The notes under the pieces: generated by a model
What the model saw: only the letters and a program-made list of their open reading frames with translations
Told to the model about the DNA's origin: nothing
Database searches by the model: none
Part shown: positions 50,878 through 59,572 of the stretch, piece by piece
Layout: every line of letters starts with the position of its first letter
Position numbering within the stretch: the first letter of the stretch is position 1
Assembly (NCBI GenBank): GCA_934476675.1
Contig: CAKSOE010000008.1
Location: 1-64,000, forward strand
Length of the DNA stretch: 64,000 nucleotides
Direction of reading: 5' to 3'
From: an uncultured Clostridia bacterium
Lineage (GTDB): Bacteria > Bacillota > Clostridia > UBA1381
Position numbers and translations under genes: made by a program

Positions 50878-51975
50878 TTATTTTAATATAATATTACAAA
50901 TTCTATCAACGTCATCTAATGTCAAATCAGCATAAAGCGGCAATGTTAAAATCTGTTTTGATATTCTTTTTGCAATCGGCGTTTCTTGCAATTCAAACTT
51001 TCCATTATAGCAAGCAAATTCATTTGTCACCGGATAGAAATACTTTCTTGCATAAATGTTTTCCTTTGCAAGTTCTTCAGCAACTTTATCTCTTGATTTA
51101 CCAAATACTTTTTTATCAAATATTATAGGAAAATATGCATAATTATGAATTATTCCCTTCTGCTCATGCCATGGTGTTATACCCTGAATATTACTTAAAC
51201 ATTCTATGTACCTTTCAACTGCCTTTTTACGCTTTGCAATTTCTCCGTCTACGTGCCTTAAATTACATAACCCCATTGCAGCCTGAAATTCATTCATCTT
51301 TGCATTTCCGGCAACCTCCGGATAGCTTTCCGCATTCTCCATTCCGAAATTTTTCTGTATCCGCAGCTCATCAGTCAGTGCATCATCATGATATGCTATG
51401 CATCCGCCCTCAATGGTATTAAACACCTTTGTTGCATGAAAACTAAACATGGCTGCATCTCCGAATGACGCAATTCCCTGATTTCCTACACGTACTCCAA
51501 AGGCATGCGCCGCATCATAAATGACCTTTAAATGATACTTTTGCGCAATTCCTTCAATTGCCTCCACATCACATACATTTCCATATACATGAACCGGAAG
51601 AATCGCACTCGTTTTCTCTGTAATTAAATTTTCTATTTTATTCACATCAATTGTATAGTCATCCGGGTTAATGTCGCAAAAAACCGGCGTTAATCCGTTT
51701 CTTACTATTGCCTGGGTGGTAGAAGCAAATGTAAATGGTGTAGTAATAACCTCTCCCGTAAGCTTCATTGCTGCTATAATCGATTCTAACGCAAGATGTC
51801 CGTTCGTAAATAGTGATATATTGGGCACCGACAAATAATTGCAGAGCCTGTCCTGTAATTCATTATGCTTCACTCCCATATTGGTCAGCCACCGAGATTC
51901 CCATAAATCCCGTATTTCTTCTATGTACTCATCAAATTCCGGCATTGATGACCGTGTTACGTTAATCCTTTTCAT
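50878..51975 (-). CDS. DegT/DnrJ/EryC1/StrS sugar aminotransferase (dTDP-4-keto-6-deoxyhexose 4-aminotransferase)
   Basis: The 365-aa PLP enzyme has TPFTFASTTQAIVRNGLTP, the VHVYGN segment, IYDAAHAFG and the Schiff-base lysine in FHATKVFNT (about 183-191). It is of the DegT family that aminates keto sugars. With RmlA/RmlB and no RmlC, it most likely makes dTDP-4-amino-4,6-dideoxyglucose (Qui4N, VioA type) or the galacto isomer. It overlaps the ATP-grasp gene by 14 nt, a strong hint that the new amino group is further modified. Confidence 0.87.
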   Translation of the reverse strand: MKRINVTRSSMPEFDEYIEEIRDLWESRWLTNMGVKHNELQDRLCNYLSVPNISLFTNGHLALESIIAAMKLTGEVITTPFTFASTTQAIVRNGLTPVFCDINPDDYTIDVNKIENLITEKTSAILPVHVYGNVCDVEAIEGIAQKYHLKVIYDAAHAFGVRVGNQGIASFGDAAMFSFHATKVFNTIEGGCIAYHDDALTDELRIQKNFGMENAESYPEVAGNAKMNEFQAAMGLCNLRHVDGEIAKRKKAVERYIECLSNIQGITPWHEQKGIIHNYAYFPIIFDKKVFGKSRDKVAEELAKENIYARKYFYPVTNEFACYNGKFELQETPIAKRISKQILTLPLYADLTLDDVDRICNIILK

Positions 51976-52990
51976 TTTCCACCTCTATCAGTTTTATCGC
52001 AATATCTTTATGTGAAAGTATATTATAATCTGCTTCTAATATATCTGAATTTATATATTCACCTTTTAACCACTGTACAATAGCCAAAGGCAAATCAACT
52101 CCCGCAGCATGACTAAACGGATAACCGCCCCCAAATCTGGCGTTCATTTCCAACACGAAAGGCGCTCCATCCACTATAAACACATCACAATCCAAATTTC
52201 CGATATGCCGCATTAAATCACTAAGCTGTCCCCCCAATTTTCGCAATACAGGGCTATCAACAGTTTTTGCGCAATCGGTTTCACCCGATCGCATCGCATA
52301 TTTCAGTTTTACAACCGTGTTCTGATATTGACCTTCTAAATCATTGATAATATCTAATCCATATTCTTGTCCCCGAAGCATTTCCTGAATAATTACGGAA
52401 TGTTCCAAATCACAAGCCGCTTCATATTTTAAATATGAATTCTGAATATCTCTCTTTACCTTTTTATAAAATATATCTAATTCTTCTATATTAGCAGCCA
52501 CAAAAACAGCGATAGACCCCATTCCCCATCTCGGCTTAACAATCAGCGGAAAATCCAAAGTTTTATTTTTGATGTTCGCCTCCGCTTCCTCAACAGACAA
52601 ATAGGTTTGCGGACAACGGATATGATTCTTTGTTAAAAATTTATATGTATTCCACTTATCATTACAGATATTAATGACATTCAAATCCGAAACAATGACT
52701 TTGATTCCCTGTTCCAGAAATTTTTTCTTATTTCTTGCTAATACGGGCAAATCAACATCAAATAAAGATATAATAGCTGAAATATCCTGTTCTTTACAGT
52801 AATTTATCAAAAAATCTATATATTCACTATCGTATATTAACGGTGTAACCACGCTTTTATCCGCATAGGAAAACGCAGGAGTAATGTTTGTGCTGTTTGA
52901 TACATGCACAAGTCCCCTCCCATTTAACGCTTCTTTAAAATATTGTACTAAGTACCCTCTCCGTCCAACCGATGTTAATAATATGTTCAT
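51962..52990 (-). CDS. ATP-grasp ligase, capsule-associated
   Basis: The 342-aa protein has a PreATP-grasp start (LLTSVGRRGYLVQYFK), the ATP-binding PLIVKPRWGMGS (about 148-159) and the C-terminal catalytic-metal region EMNARFGGGYPFSH (about 288-301), typical of carbamoyl-phosphate-synthase-like ATP-grasp enzymes. The family forms amide or peptide bonds through acyl phosphates. Its context, immediately after a sugar aminotransferase, suggests it joins a carboxylate (perhaps an amino acid) to a 4-amino sugar. That is inference. It shares a 14-nt overlap with the aminotransferase and lies 1 nt from the GNAT gene. Confidence 0.82.
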   Translation of the reverse strand: MNILLTSVGRRGYLVQYFKEALNGRGLVHVSNSTNITPAFSYADKSVVTPLIYDSEYIDFLINYCKEQDISAIISLFDVDLPVLARNKKKFLEQGIKVIVSDLNVINICNDKWNTYKFLTKNHIRCPQTYLSVEEAEANIKNKTLDFPLIVKPRWGMGSIAVFVAANIEELDIFYKKVKRDIQNSYLKYEAACDLEHSVIIQEMLRGQEYGLDIINDLEGQYQNTVVKLKYAMRSGETDCAKTVDSPVLRKLGGQLSDLMRHIGNLDCDVFIVDGAPFVLEMNARFGGGYPFSHAAGVDLPLAIVQWLKGEYINSDILEADYNILSHKDIAIKLIEVENEKD

Positions 52991-52991
52991 A

Positions 52992-53453
52992 TCAATTCTC
53001 CAATAATTTATACAGTGTTATATACTTATCTTCTTTTGCTTCTATATCCTTATTTTCACGAAATCCATATTTTTGATACATCTTTACTGCTCCGATATTT
53101 TCGGAATGTACAAATAACGCGATTCCGGTCATAGAATTTTCCTTAGCAATTTTTTCACAACATCCAATTAACCGACCTGCCACTCCATATCGACGATACT
53201 CCTTGTCCACTCCCAAAACAGTTATCCACGCGCACCTATCCACTTGATCATTGGCATATATCATGTTTATTCCGACAATATCATGCTCAGCTTCCGCAAA
53301 AATAATATACCCATATTGATACACTTTCTCAACTAATTTTCTTATATCCGTCTTTTGATCTAATGGAATAGGAAAATCCGCTGCAATTGAGTTTAAAAAC
53401 TGTACTGCAGTATCCAATTGTGTACAATTTCCCACATAGCATTTAATTTCCAT
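52992..53453 (-). CDS. GNAT-family N-acetyltransferase
   Basis: The 153-aa protein has the acetyl-CoA-binding motif A (VDKEYRRYGVAGRLIGCCE, about 95-113) and a late SENIGAVKMYQKYGFRE motif B. GNATs acetylate amino groups of sugars, amino acids or proteins. Two coding bases separate it from the PLP gene and one from the ATP-grasp gene. In this module it could acetylate the sugar amine or the amino acid residue. Unlike VioB it is not a left-handed-helix acyltransferase. Confidence 0.82.
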   Translation of the reverse strand: MEIKCYVGNCTQLDTAVQFLNSIAADFPIPLDQKTDIRKLVEKVYQYGYIIFAEAEHDIVGINMIYANDQVDRCAWITVLGVDKEYRRYGVAGRLIGCCEKIAKENSMTGIALFVHSENIGAVKMYQKYGFRENKDIEAKEDKYITLYKLLEN

Positions 53454-53455
53454 TT

Positions 53456-54388
53456 TTAATTTTCTCCTAATATCATATTAATTTTATCAAAAAACAATGG
53501 CGTTCCTCCCGTATGAATAAATAATATTTTCTTATCTTTAATCTGATTGCTGCTTAAATAATCATTCATTCCATAAAAAGCTTTTCCCGTGTAGGTAGTA
53601 TCCAGCGGAACTCCATCAATCAAAAATTCTCTCTTAATACATTCAACAATCTGATTGCTGTACTCACCATAACCTCCCATTAAATATTTATCTGTCAATT
53701 CAAAGTTTATATTTTTTTCCGCTCCAAAATAACATTTTAAAAACTTCTGAATTATCTTTGTTTCACGAGATACCTCACGCGCAATGGAAATTCCGACAAT
53801 ATTTTCTTTTCCTCTACATTCTTCTTTGCCTGCCAATAGTCCGGAATACGTCATACCGGTTCCTACTGCACAAAAAATATAATCAAAGTCTATACCCATT
53901 TCTTTTTTTTGTAATTGGATTTCTTTATAAGCTTTGACATATGCCAGCATTGGGGTAACTTCGTTTCCTTCGCCATATTGATTTCCATTAATATAGTATG
54001 GTTTATAACCATGATCACAGCACAAACGTAATGTATCTTCGACAGTCTGCGCCACATTCTCTTTTAAACATGATATAAGCTGTACACCACACGCTTTCAC
54101 AATCAAGCTGTTTGTTGTTTCTCTTCTGACCCCATCATCATCACAAGGTGAGATAATATAGGTTTTTACATTATATTTTCTGCTCATATTGGCTATAATC
54201 CGACATAAATTTGATCTGGCATTTCCATAGCCAATAATACAATCGCATCCATTCTTCTGCATATCCTTAAAATACTCTTCTGCGATTCGCACCTTGTTTC
54301 CGCCAAAAGAAAACGGCAGCAAATCATCTCTTTTTATATAAATACCGTTTTCCGTAGTAAAATTGCTTTTTATGATAGGAGTAGTCAT
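53456..54388 (-). CDS. Fold-type-II PLP-dependent enzyme (D-cysteine desulfhydrase/ACC deaminase-like)
   Basis: The 310-aa protein has IYIKRDDLLPFSFGGNKVR (about 17-35, PLP lysine in GGNK), GYGNARSNLCR, the phosphate-binding GTGMTYSGL and IHTGGTPLFF near the C-terminus. This is the ACC deaminase/D-cysteine desulfhydrase/amino-acid racemase-like group. The substrate is unknown. In this cluster it may create or convert the amino acid (for example by racemisation or elimination) used by the ATP-grasp ligase. It starts directly after the Wzx stop codon. Confidence 0.83.
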   Translation of the reverse strand: MTTPIIKSNFTTENGIYIKRDDLLPFSFGGNKVRIAEEYFKDMQKNGCDCIIGYGNARSNLCRIIANMSRKYNVKTYIISPCDDDGVRRETTNSLIVKACGVQLISCLKENVAQTVEDTLRLCCDHGYKPYYINGNQYGEGNEVTPMLAYVKAYKEIQLQKKEMGIDFDYIFCAVGTGMTYSGLLAGKEECRGKENIVGISIAREVSRETKIIQKFLKCYFGAEKNINFELTDKYLMGGYGEYSNQIVECIKREFLIDGVPLDTTYTGKAFYGMNDYLSSNQIKDKKILFIHTGGTPLFFDKINMILGEN

Positions 54389-55840
54389 TTACTTTTTCCT
54401 TCCCTTGATAATATCTTTTATCGTATTGAGTATATAATCAAAATGTTCCAATTTAAATAATTTTGCTGCTCCTATATACACAATAACTCCCACCGTTATT
54501 TGTATTAGTAGAGTCCAAATCGAATGTATCGGCAAAGAATTGAATCCAGTTATGATACCGCACATCACAATCGACAACACAAATGACGGCAACATATCTT
54601 TGACCTGTTCCCAATAGCTATATCCTAATAATTTCTTATTTGGAAAAGCATTAATAAATGAACTGATTATCGTAGTTAAACATCTTACCCACATCATAGT
54701 ATACAATCCAAACGGTATGCTGATGCAGAGTCCCAACACACCAATAATCTTCTTGGCTATTTCCAATTTCAAGAAAATATCACTTCGTCCTACCGCCTTG
54801 ATCGCCTGCAAATTTGCCGTATGAATCGGCCAAAAAGCATAAGTAAAGCAACAGAAACGTATAAAAGGTACAGCCGGTAACCATTTTTCTGTAAGTAGCA
54901 ACAACGTCAGTGGTTTTGCAATTCCTGCCAATCCAGCCATAAGCGGAAAAATAACAAAAGTGCTTGTAGTTATTGATCGTCTTACTATCCCTTTCAGTTT
55001 TTCTTTATCCTGTTGAACTTCAGACATGACAGGAAACAAGACACTATCTATGGTTGTATTCACATTTTGAACTATAAGTATCGGAAATTGTTTTCCACGG
55101 TTATAGTATCCTAAATCAGCAGAGGTATAGCATTTACCTATAATCAAAGAATAAATATTATTATATATTGTATCCAAAAGATTCGAACACAACAGTTTCC
55201 AGCCATAGGAAAAAAGTTTACGAACTCGTTTTGGAGAAAACACCCATTCCGGCCGCCATTCCATAGTAAAAAACAATACTATCATGCCTACCAGCTGGTT
55301 TGACAAATTTTGTCCCACCAAAGCCCATACACCATAACCTTTATAAGCCATAACTATGCCTACAAAAGCGGAAGTAACAGTTCCGGACAACGTCGCCCCA
55401 AAAAACTTTTTAAATTGCATTGTTTTTTGTACATAAGCCTGTTGCACACTGTTTACTGTACCGATTATAATTCCAATACTCAGTACTCGAACCATTGCAA
55501 TAAGTTTTTCTTCATCGTAAAACCTCGCAATAAAGGGTGCTGCAAAAAACATAATTATATATATAATTATTGAAATCATAAGGCTAAAGTACAGCACCGA
55601 CGAAAAATCCTTATTGTCTGCATTATGTTTTTGTACCAAAGCCTGTCCAAAACTACCCGTTGCAAACACAAATGCGATTGATATAAAAACCATAATCAGT
55701 CCACTCAATCCATAGTCTTCCGGAGTCAATAAACGTGCCAGCACAATCGATACCAGGAACTGGATTCCCTGTGCACCACACCTTTCAGCAAATCGCCAAA
55801 ACAAGCCGGATATTGTCTGCTGCTTTATATTTTCTTTCAA
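54389..55840 (-). CDS. Wzx-type oligosaccharide flippase (MOP superfamily)
   Basis: The 483-aa membrane protein has about 14 hydrophobic segments and the MOP features: N-terminal LFWRFAERCGAQGIQFLVSI, LLTPEDYGLSGL, and SYGWKLLCSNLLDTIYNNIYSLIIG in the middle. It flips undecaprenyl-linked repeat units across the membrane. The AT-rich codon use matches its neighbours. It is one of the two genes that define a Wzx/Wzy capsule locus, with the polymerase at 58319. Confidence 0.9.
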   Translation of the reverse strand: MKENIKQQTISGLFWRFAERCGAQGIQFLVSIVLARLLTPEDYGLSGLIMVFISIAFVFATGSFGQALVQKHNADNKDFSSVLYFSLMISIIIYIIMFFAAPFIARFYDEEKLIAMVRVLSIGIIIGTVNSVQQAYVQKTMQFKKFFGATLSGTVTSAFVGIVMAYKGYGVWALVGQNLSNQLVGMIVLFFTMEWRPEWVFSPKRVRKLFSYGWKLLCSNLLDTIYNNIYSLIIGKCYTSADLGYYNRGKQFPILIVQNVNTTIDSVLFPVMSEVQQDKEKLKGIVRRSITTSTFVIFPLMAGLAGIAKPLTLLLLTEKWLPAVPFIRFCCFTYAFWPIHTANLQAIKAVGRSDIFLKLEIAKKIIGVLGLCISIPFGLYTMMWVRCLTTIISSFINAFPNKKLLGYSYWEQVKDMLPSFVLSIVMCGIITGFNSLPIHSIWTLLIQITVGVIVYIGAAKLFKLEHFDYILNTIKDIIKGRKK

Positions 55841-55856
55841 CTACATCCACCTCTTA

Positions 55857-57146
55857 TTATCTGATTAATTTCTTTATCTTTCGCATAACCACCTTAACAA
55901 CACTTTTTAATTCTAAAATATATTGTATTACTTTTAATGTACGAATTTCTTTCCTCCATGTTTTATCCGTATTAAGATTTTTGAGTGAAAATATCCACTC
56001 CGGCTGAACATCTTTTCGAGATACAGCATACGCATCATATGATTTTTTACATAAATCAATATACTTTTCTTCACTCATCTTAATTACTTCAATAATATAT
56101 TTGCATACATCATCTCCTACTTTATCTGATAAAGCATATTCTTTGCTTTGCGGCAAGTAACCATATACTTGGCAGTCATACGTGTAATGTCTTGCAGGAA
56201 TTGAAGGTATACCGGTTCTCGCTCCCGATGAAACACCTCCCGCAACTGAAATATTAAGATGAGCCTTATCAAAATAACAGTGTAGCTTACTCGGTTCAAC
56301 TGCTCCTATTAAATTTATATCTCTCTGTATATACTCAGGATAACTGTTAATAGTTTCTTTTATCTTGTTTTCGCCCGCCCCATATCCGATTATATCCAGT
56401 TTTATTTGATGATAATCTGCTTTTAATTTAGCATAAGCATTTATTAACCCTATCATATAACCTTTATGTGGAAACTCGAATCGCCCACATGTTATTATTC
56501 TGAATTCTTTCCGTTCACTTCTTTTTTTCGCCAGTTCTACATTAAAATCAGATATTATATCAAGTGGTTTTAATATCCTTTCTCCTTGATTTTCCACATG
56601 TATGCCATACCTATTTCGTATCTCGTCTACATGTCTTTCTGTGAAATATAATATATTAAAATCTTCATTTAATCGTGTATATATCTTCATAACCTTGTCT
56701 TTAACGTATTTTTTTATAAAACCGCTAAAATCCATCTCCGGATAGTAGTGCGACATTGTAAAGTGCGGAATAATATAAAATATTTGAAAATTCACATCAG
56801 GATATTCGTCTCGTAAACTCTGTAAACGTGCAAAGTCCATAATCCCAAAACATACCGCTGTCACTCTTTCATTTTTTTCAAATATTAATTTATCATGTTT
56901 AAACCAAGTTAATAACCCAATTTTTGTGTTTATCACTTCTACATTATTATCAATAAGACTTTTCCATTCTTTAAAAACTTCCAATTTCCCATACTTCAAC
57001 CATATAAAACGAATATTTTTCTTAGGAATGCATTGTTCTATTTCATTTATTATCCACTTTTCTATTCCTCCCACTGCTAAGTTAGGATACAAAAAAAGAA
57101 ATGTATTCTTACCATTTTCGCAACTATTTAATTCGTTACATTCCAT
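55857..57146 (-). CDS. Glycosyltransferase, GT4-like
   Basis: The 429-aa protein has a weakly conserved GT-B fold. N-terminal NLAVGGIEKWIINEIEQC with a glycine-rich loop; C-terminal half starts at FRIITCGRFEFPHKGYMIGLINAYAKL (near 225-251) and LDIIGYGAGENKIKE, typical of GT4 donor-binding domains. A Glu-x7-Glu motif is not clear. It probably adds one sugar of the repeat unit. Overlaps the upstream GT gene by 11 nt. Confidence 0.8.
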   Translation of the reverse strand: MECNELNSCENGKNTFLFLYPNLAVGGIEKWIINEIEQCIPKKNIRFIWLKYGKLEVFKEWKSLIDNNVEVINTKIGLLTWFKHDKLIFEKNERVTAVCFGIMDFARLQSLRDEYPDVNFQIFYIIPHFTMSHYYPEMDFSGFIKKYVKDKVMKIYTRLNEDFNILYFTERHVDEIRNRYGIHVENQGERILKPLDIISDFNVELAKKRSERKEFRIITCGRFEFPHKGYMIGLINAYAKLKADYHQIKLDIIGYGAGENKIKETINSYPEYIQRDINLIGAVEPSKLHCYFDKAHLNISVAGGVSSGARTGIPSIPARHYTYDCQVYGYLPQSKEYALSDKVGDDVCKYIIEVIKMSEEKYIDLCKKSYDAYAVSRKDVQPEWIFSLKNLNTDKTWRKEIRTLKVIQYILELKSVVKVVMRKIKKLIR

Positions 57147-58332
57147 ATACCTTCACATACTCCTCAAATTTATCGACCATATCAAATTTTTTTGCACGTT
57201 TAAGACAATTCTCTATGCTGTACGGTTTATTTTCGCAAACATTCCGTATTTCTTTTTCAAATGCGTCAATATCATCACAGTCCGTAACACTGCCGCTGGT
57301 TTCATCGATTATTTCAGGGCTGCCGCCTGTGTTAAAAGTTACAACCGGCGTACCGCATGCCAGCGCTTCAATATTTACAGTCGGAAAATTGTCCTCCCTT
57401 GTCGGATTTGCAAACACATCTGCTGCGGTGTAAATCTCTGCAAGCTCCGTTTGATTTGCCGTACGTTCCAGACCTATTATATTCGGCGGTAAGCTCTCTT
57501 TCTGCTCCTTTGACACTCCCACCAAAACAATTCTGAATCTATCCTCGAAACGTTTCGCAAGTTCCAGAAAAACATCAAATCCTTTTCTTTTTCCCCAAGA
57601 CGCCGCAACGCCTAAAATTACATATTTATCTTCTAAACCGTAATTTTTTCTGAAGTCGCTTTCGGTTGGTTTAAATACCGATAAATTAATCCCATTATTT
57701 ATTACTTTTACATCATAGTCTTTCAAAAACGAGCGTTTTACTAAATCTGAAAGCCAACCCGACGGCGTAACAAATGTCAGCCTTTTTACAGATGTAAATA
57801 GCCTTTTTTTCTTGTTGTAATTTCTTTTTGTTCTGTCAGCCCAGTAACTGGCGGGATAAAGCTTACTGTCATATACGCATCCGCCGCAGCCTGTTTTCCA
57901 CTTATCACAGCCTGTTATTTGAAAATGCGGGCATCTGCCGGTAAACGACCAGCAATCATGCAGAGTCCATAATAGCCGGATATTGTTCTTATTTACATAA
58001 TCGAAAAATATTTTGTGATTCAAATACCAGCCATGTGTATTATGCAGATGTATTATATCAGGCGAAATTTTCTTCAATTCTCTGATCAGCCGTTTTGTTG
58101 CCAAATACGAAAACTCCAGCTCATATCCGAAAAACATACCCATAACCATGTGAATACGGTAATCAATCACTGAATCTATATAACTGTGCCTGCTGTAATC
58201 CGTTCCCGCTGACAGACGTGAAGATGAGAAGGTATATACATCTATACCGTATTTTTCACTCACTTTGGCTATATTGAGCATAATGTTCCCTGTGCTTCCG
58301 AAATCATACGCATTTATTTCAACCACTTTCAT
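57136..58332 (-). CDS. Glycosyltransferase, GT4-like (WcaK/WcaC-like N-terminus)
   Basis: The 398-aa protein has EINAYDFGSTGNIMLNIAK at the N-terminus, HLHNTHGWYLNHKIFF, and a Cys-rich WSFTGRCPHF... GCDKW region seen in colanic-acid-type GTs. The C-terminal half has VILGVAASWGKRKGFDVFLELAKRF and EALACGTPVVTFNTGGSPEI, the GT4 Glu motif region. It transfers a sugar to the lipid-linked intermediate. Its start overlaps the Wzy gene by 14 nt. Confidence 0.87.
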   Translation of the reverse strand: MKVVEINAYDFGSTGNIMLNIAKVSEKYGIDVYTFSSSRLSAGTDYSRHSYIDSVIDYRIHMVMGMFFGYELEFSYLATKRLIRELKKISPDIIHLHNTHGWYLNHKIFFDYVNKNNIRLLWTLHDCWSFTGRCPHFQITGCDKWKTGCGGCVYDSKLYPASYWADRTKRNYNKKKRLFTSVKRLTFVTPSGWLSDLVKRSFLKDYDVKVINNGINLSVFKPTESDFRKNYGLEDKYVILGVAASWGKRKGFDVFLELAKRFEDRFRIVLVGVSKEQKESLPPNIIGLERTANQTELAEIYTAADVFANPTREDNFPTVNIEALACGTPVVTFNTGGSPEIIDETSGSVTDCDDIDAFEKEIRNVCENKPYSIENCLKRAKKFDMVDKFEEYVKVYGM

Positions 58333-59539
58333 ACTTTATCAACTCCTTACCATTCGTATTTGCGGCATCATTTTTTACAAATGCCAAAAATACAATCAAA
58401 AGCGAGCCCATCATATTCTCGTTTGACGTTGATAAAAAATATGCAAGGAAACACAGAAATGCCGCCACAGGCGAGCTTACATTTTTACGAAACATATTAA
58501 AAGTTTTTATCAGCATAAATCCGCCGACAAATATACCGTAATAAGCCAGGAAATTAATATATGTATTTGTATTGCTTGCATATTCCTGCCTCAGGCGCTT
58601 TACTGCCAGCTCCGACTTTATCTCTTCATTTCTTTCGGGAGTGCTTCCAAATACAGGGTTTTCCAAAAAACCTTTAAATGCTCCCTCCATTCCTATCAAG
58701 CGATATGTAATAGAGTTATTCTCGGATTCGCCTCGAATCTTCGCAGTTATATCATCAAAAGTGCCGGTACTGAATAATACGCTTATACTGCACAAAATAA
58801 CTATACTGAGCACTGCGCTTTTAATTCTCTTTTTATCAAAAGCATAGGCTATAACTAAAACCAATATCGGTATTAATGCCGCCCCCGACAAGGTGGAAAG
58901 AGATGCTAATATGAAAATAACAATATTTGACGTCCTGTGTTTCCTTTTATCTATAAATAAGGTAAAAAACAGCGCTACAGTCAAATAAACCTGGTAAGCG
59001 CCCGGTTCCCAAAAAGGCCCCATATTTCTCTTAGCTATATCCCCGCGCATAATTGTTGCCGTAAGAAATAGAAATTTGTACCTTGCTCCGACAGAATTGG
59101 TTATAGTGGGCAGAAAATCCATTGATATAATTTGCCGCGCAAAAATCCAAGCCACCAATGAGACTATTGCAATTACACGCATTATGTCACAATAACATTG
59201 TGCAAATTTATCTAACGATATGTCGTCGGAAAGCATATAAGAAAACCAAAGGCAGGCAATCATAGTATAATACGAGTATCCGTTTGTCAATCTGTCTGCC
59301 TGAATCGCCGATACCATGACCGAAACCGACAGCAGTATCATATAAATCGGTATCTTTCTTCTCCTTACAATGGCTTTTTTAAAAAAAACAAACATCGCAA
59401 TAAAAACAACGCCAAACCTATTCAGATTAATAAAAAATCTATCGGCATTTGTTGCAAAAAGCAATGAATCCGTCATATATATAATGATAAATGTCCATAT
59501 GTATATTGCTTTATTTTTTATACTCGTTTTCGTTATCAT
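58319..59539 (-). CDS. Wzy-type polysaccharide polymerase (O-antigen ligase/polymerase-like)
   Basis: The 406-aa membrane protein has about ten to twelve hydrophobic segments with a long external loop (about 240-310, holding the KIRGESENNSITYRLIGMEGAFKGFLENPVFG region with the Arg residues expected of Wzy). It probably polymerises repeat units. Wzy proteins are very divergent, so assignment is by topology and context. The start at ATG 59539 has an AAGGATTAGG site; a TTG at 59572 opens the frame further. Confidence 0.8.
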   Translation of the reverse strand: MITKTSIKNKAIYIWTFIIIYMTDSLLFATNADRFFINLNRFGVVFIAMFVFFKKAIVRRRKIPIYMILLSVSVMVSAIQADRLTNGYSYYTMIACLWFSYMLSDDISLDKFAQCYCDIMRVIAIVSLVAWIFARQIISMDFLPTITNSVGARYKFLFLTATIMRGDIAKRNMGPFWEPGAYQVYLTVALFFTLFIDKRKHRTSNIVIFILASLSTLSGAALIPILVLVIAYAFDKKRIKSAVLSIVILCSISVLFSTGTFDDITAKIRGESENNSITYRLIGMEGAFKGFLENPVFGSTPERNEEIKSELAVKRLRQEYASNTNTYINFLAYYGIFVGGFMLIKTFNMFRKNVSSPVAAFLCFLAYFLSTSNENMMGSLLIVFLAFVKNDAANTNGKELIKYESG

Positions 59540-59572
59540 GTTACCTAATCCTTTTTGGCTTATTGTTATCAA

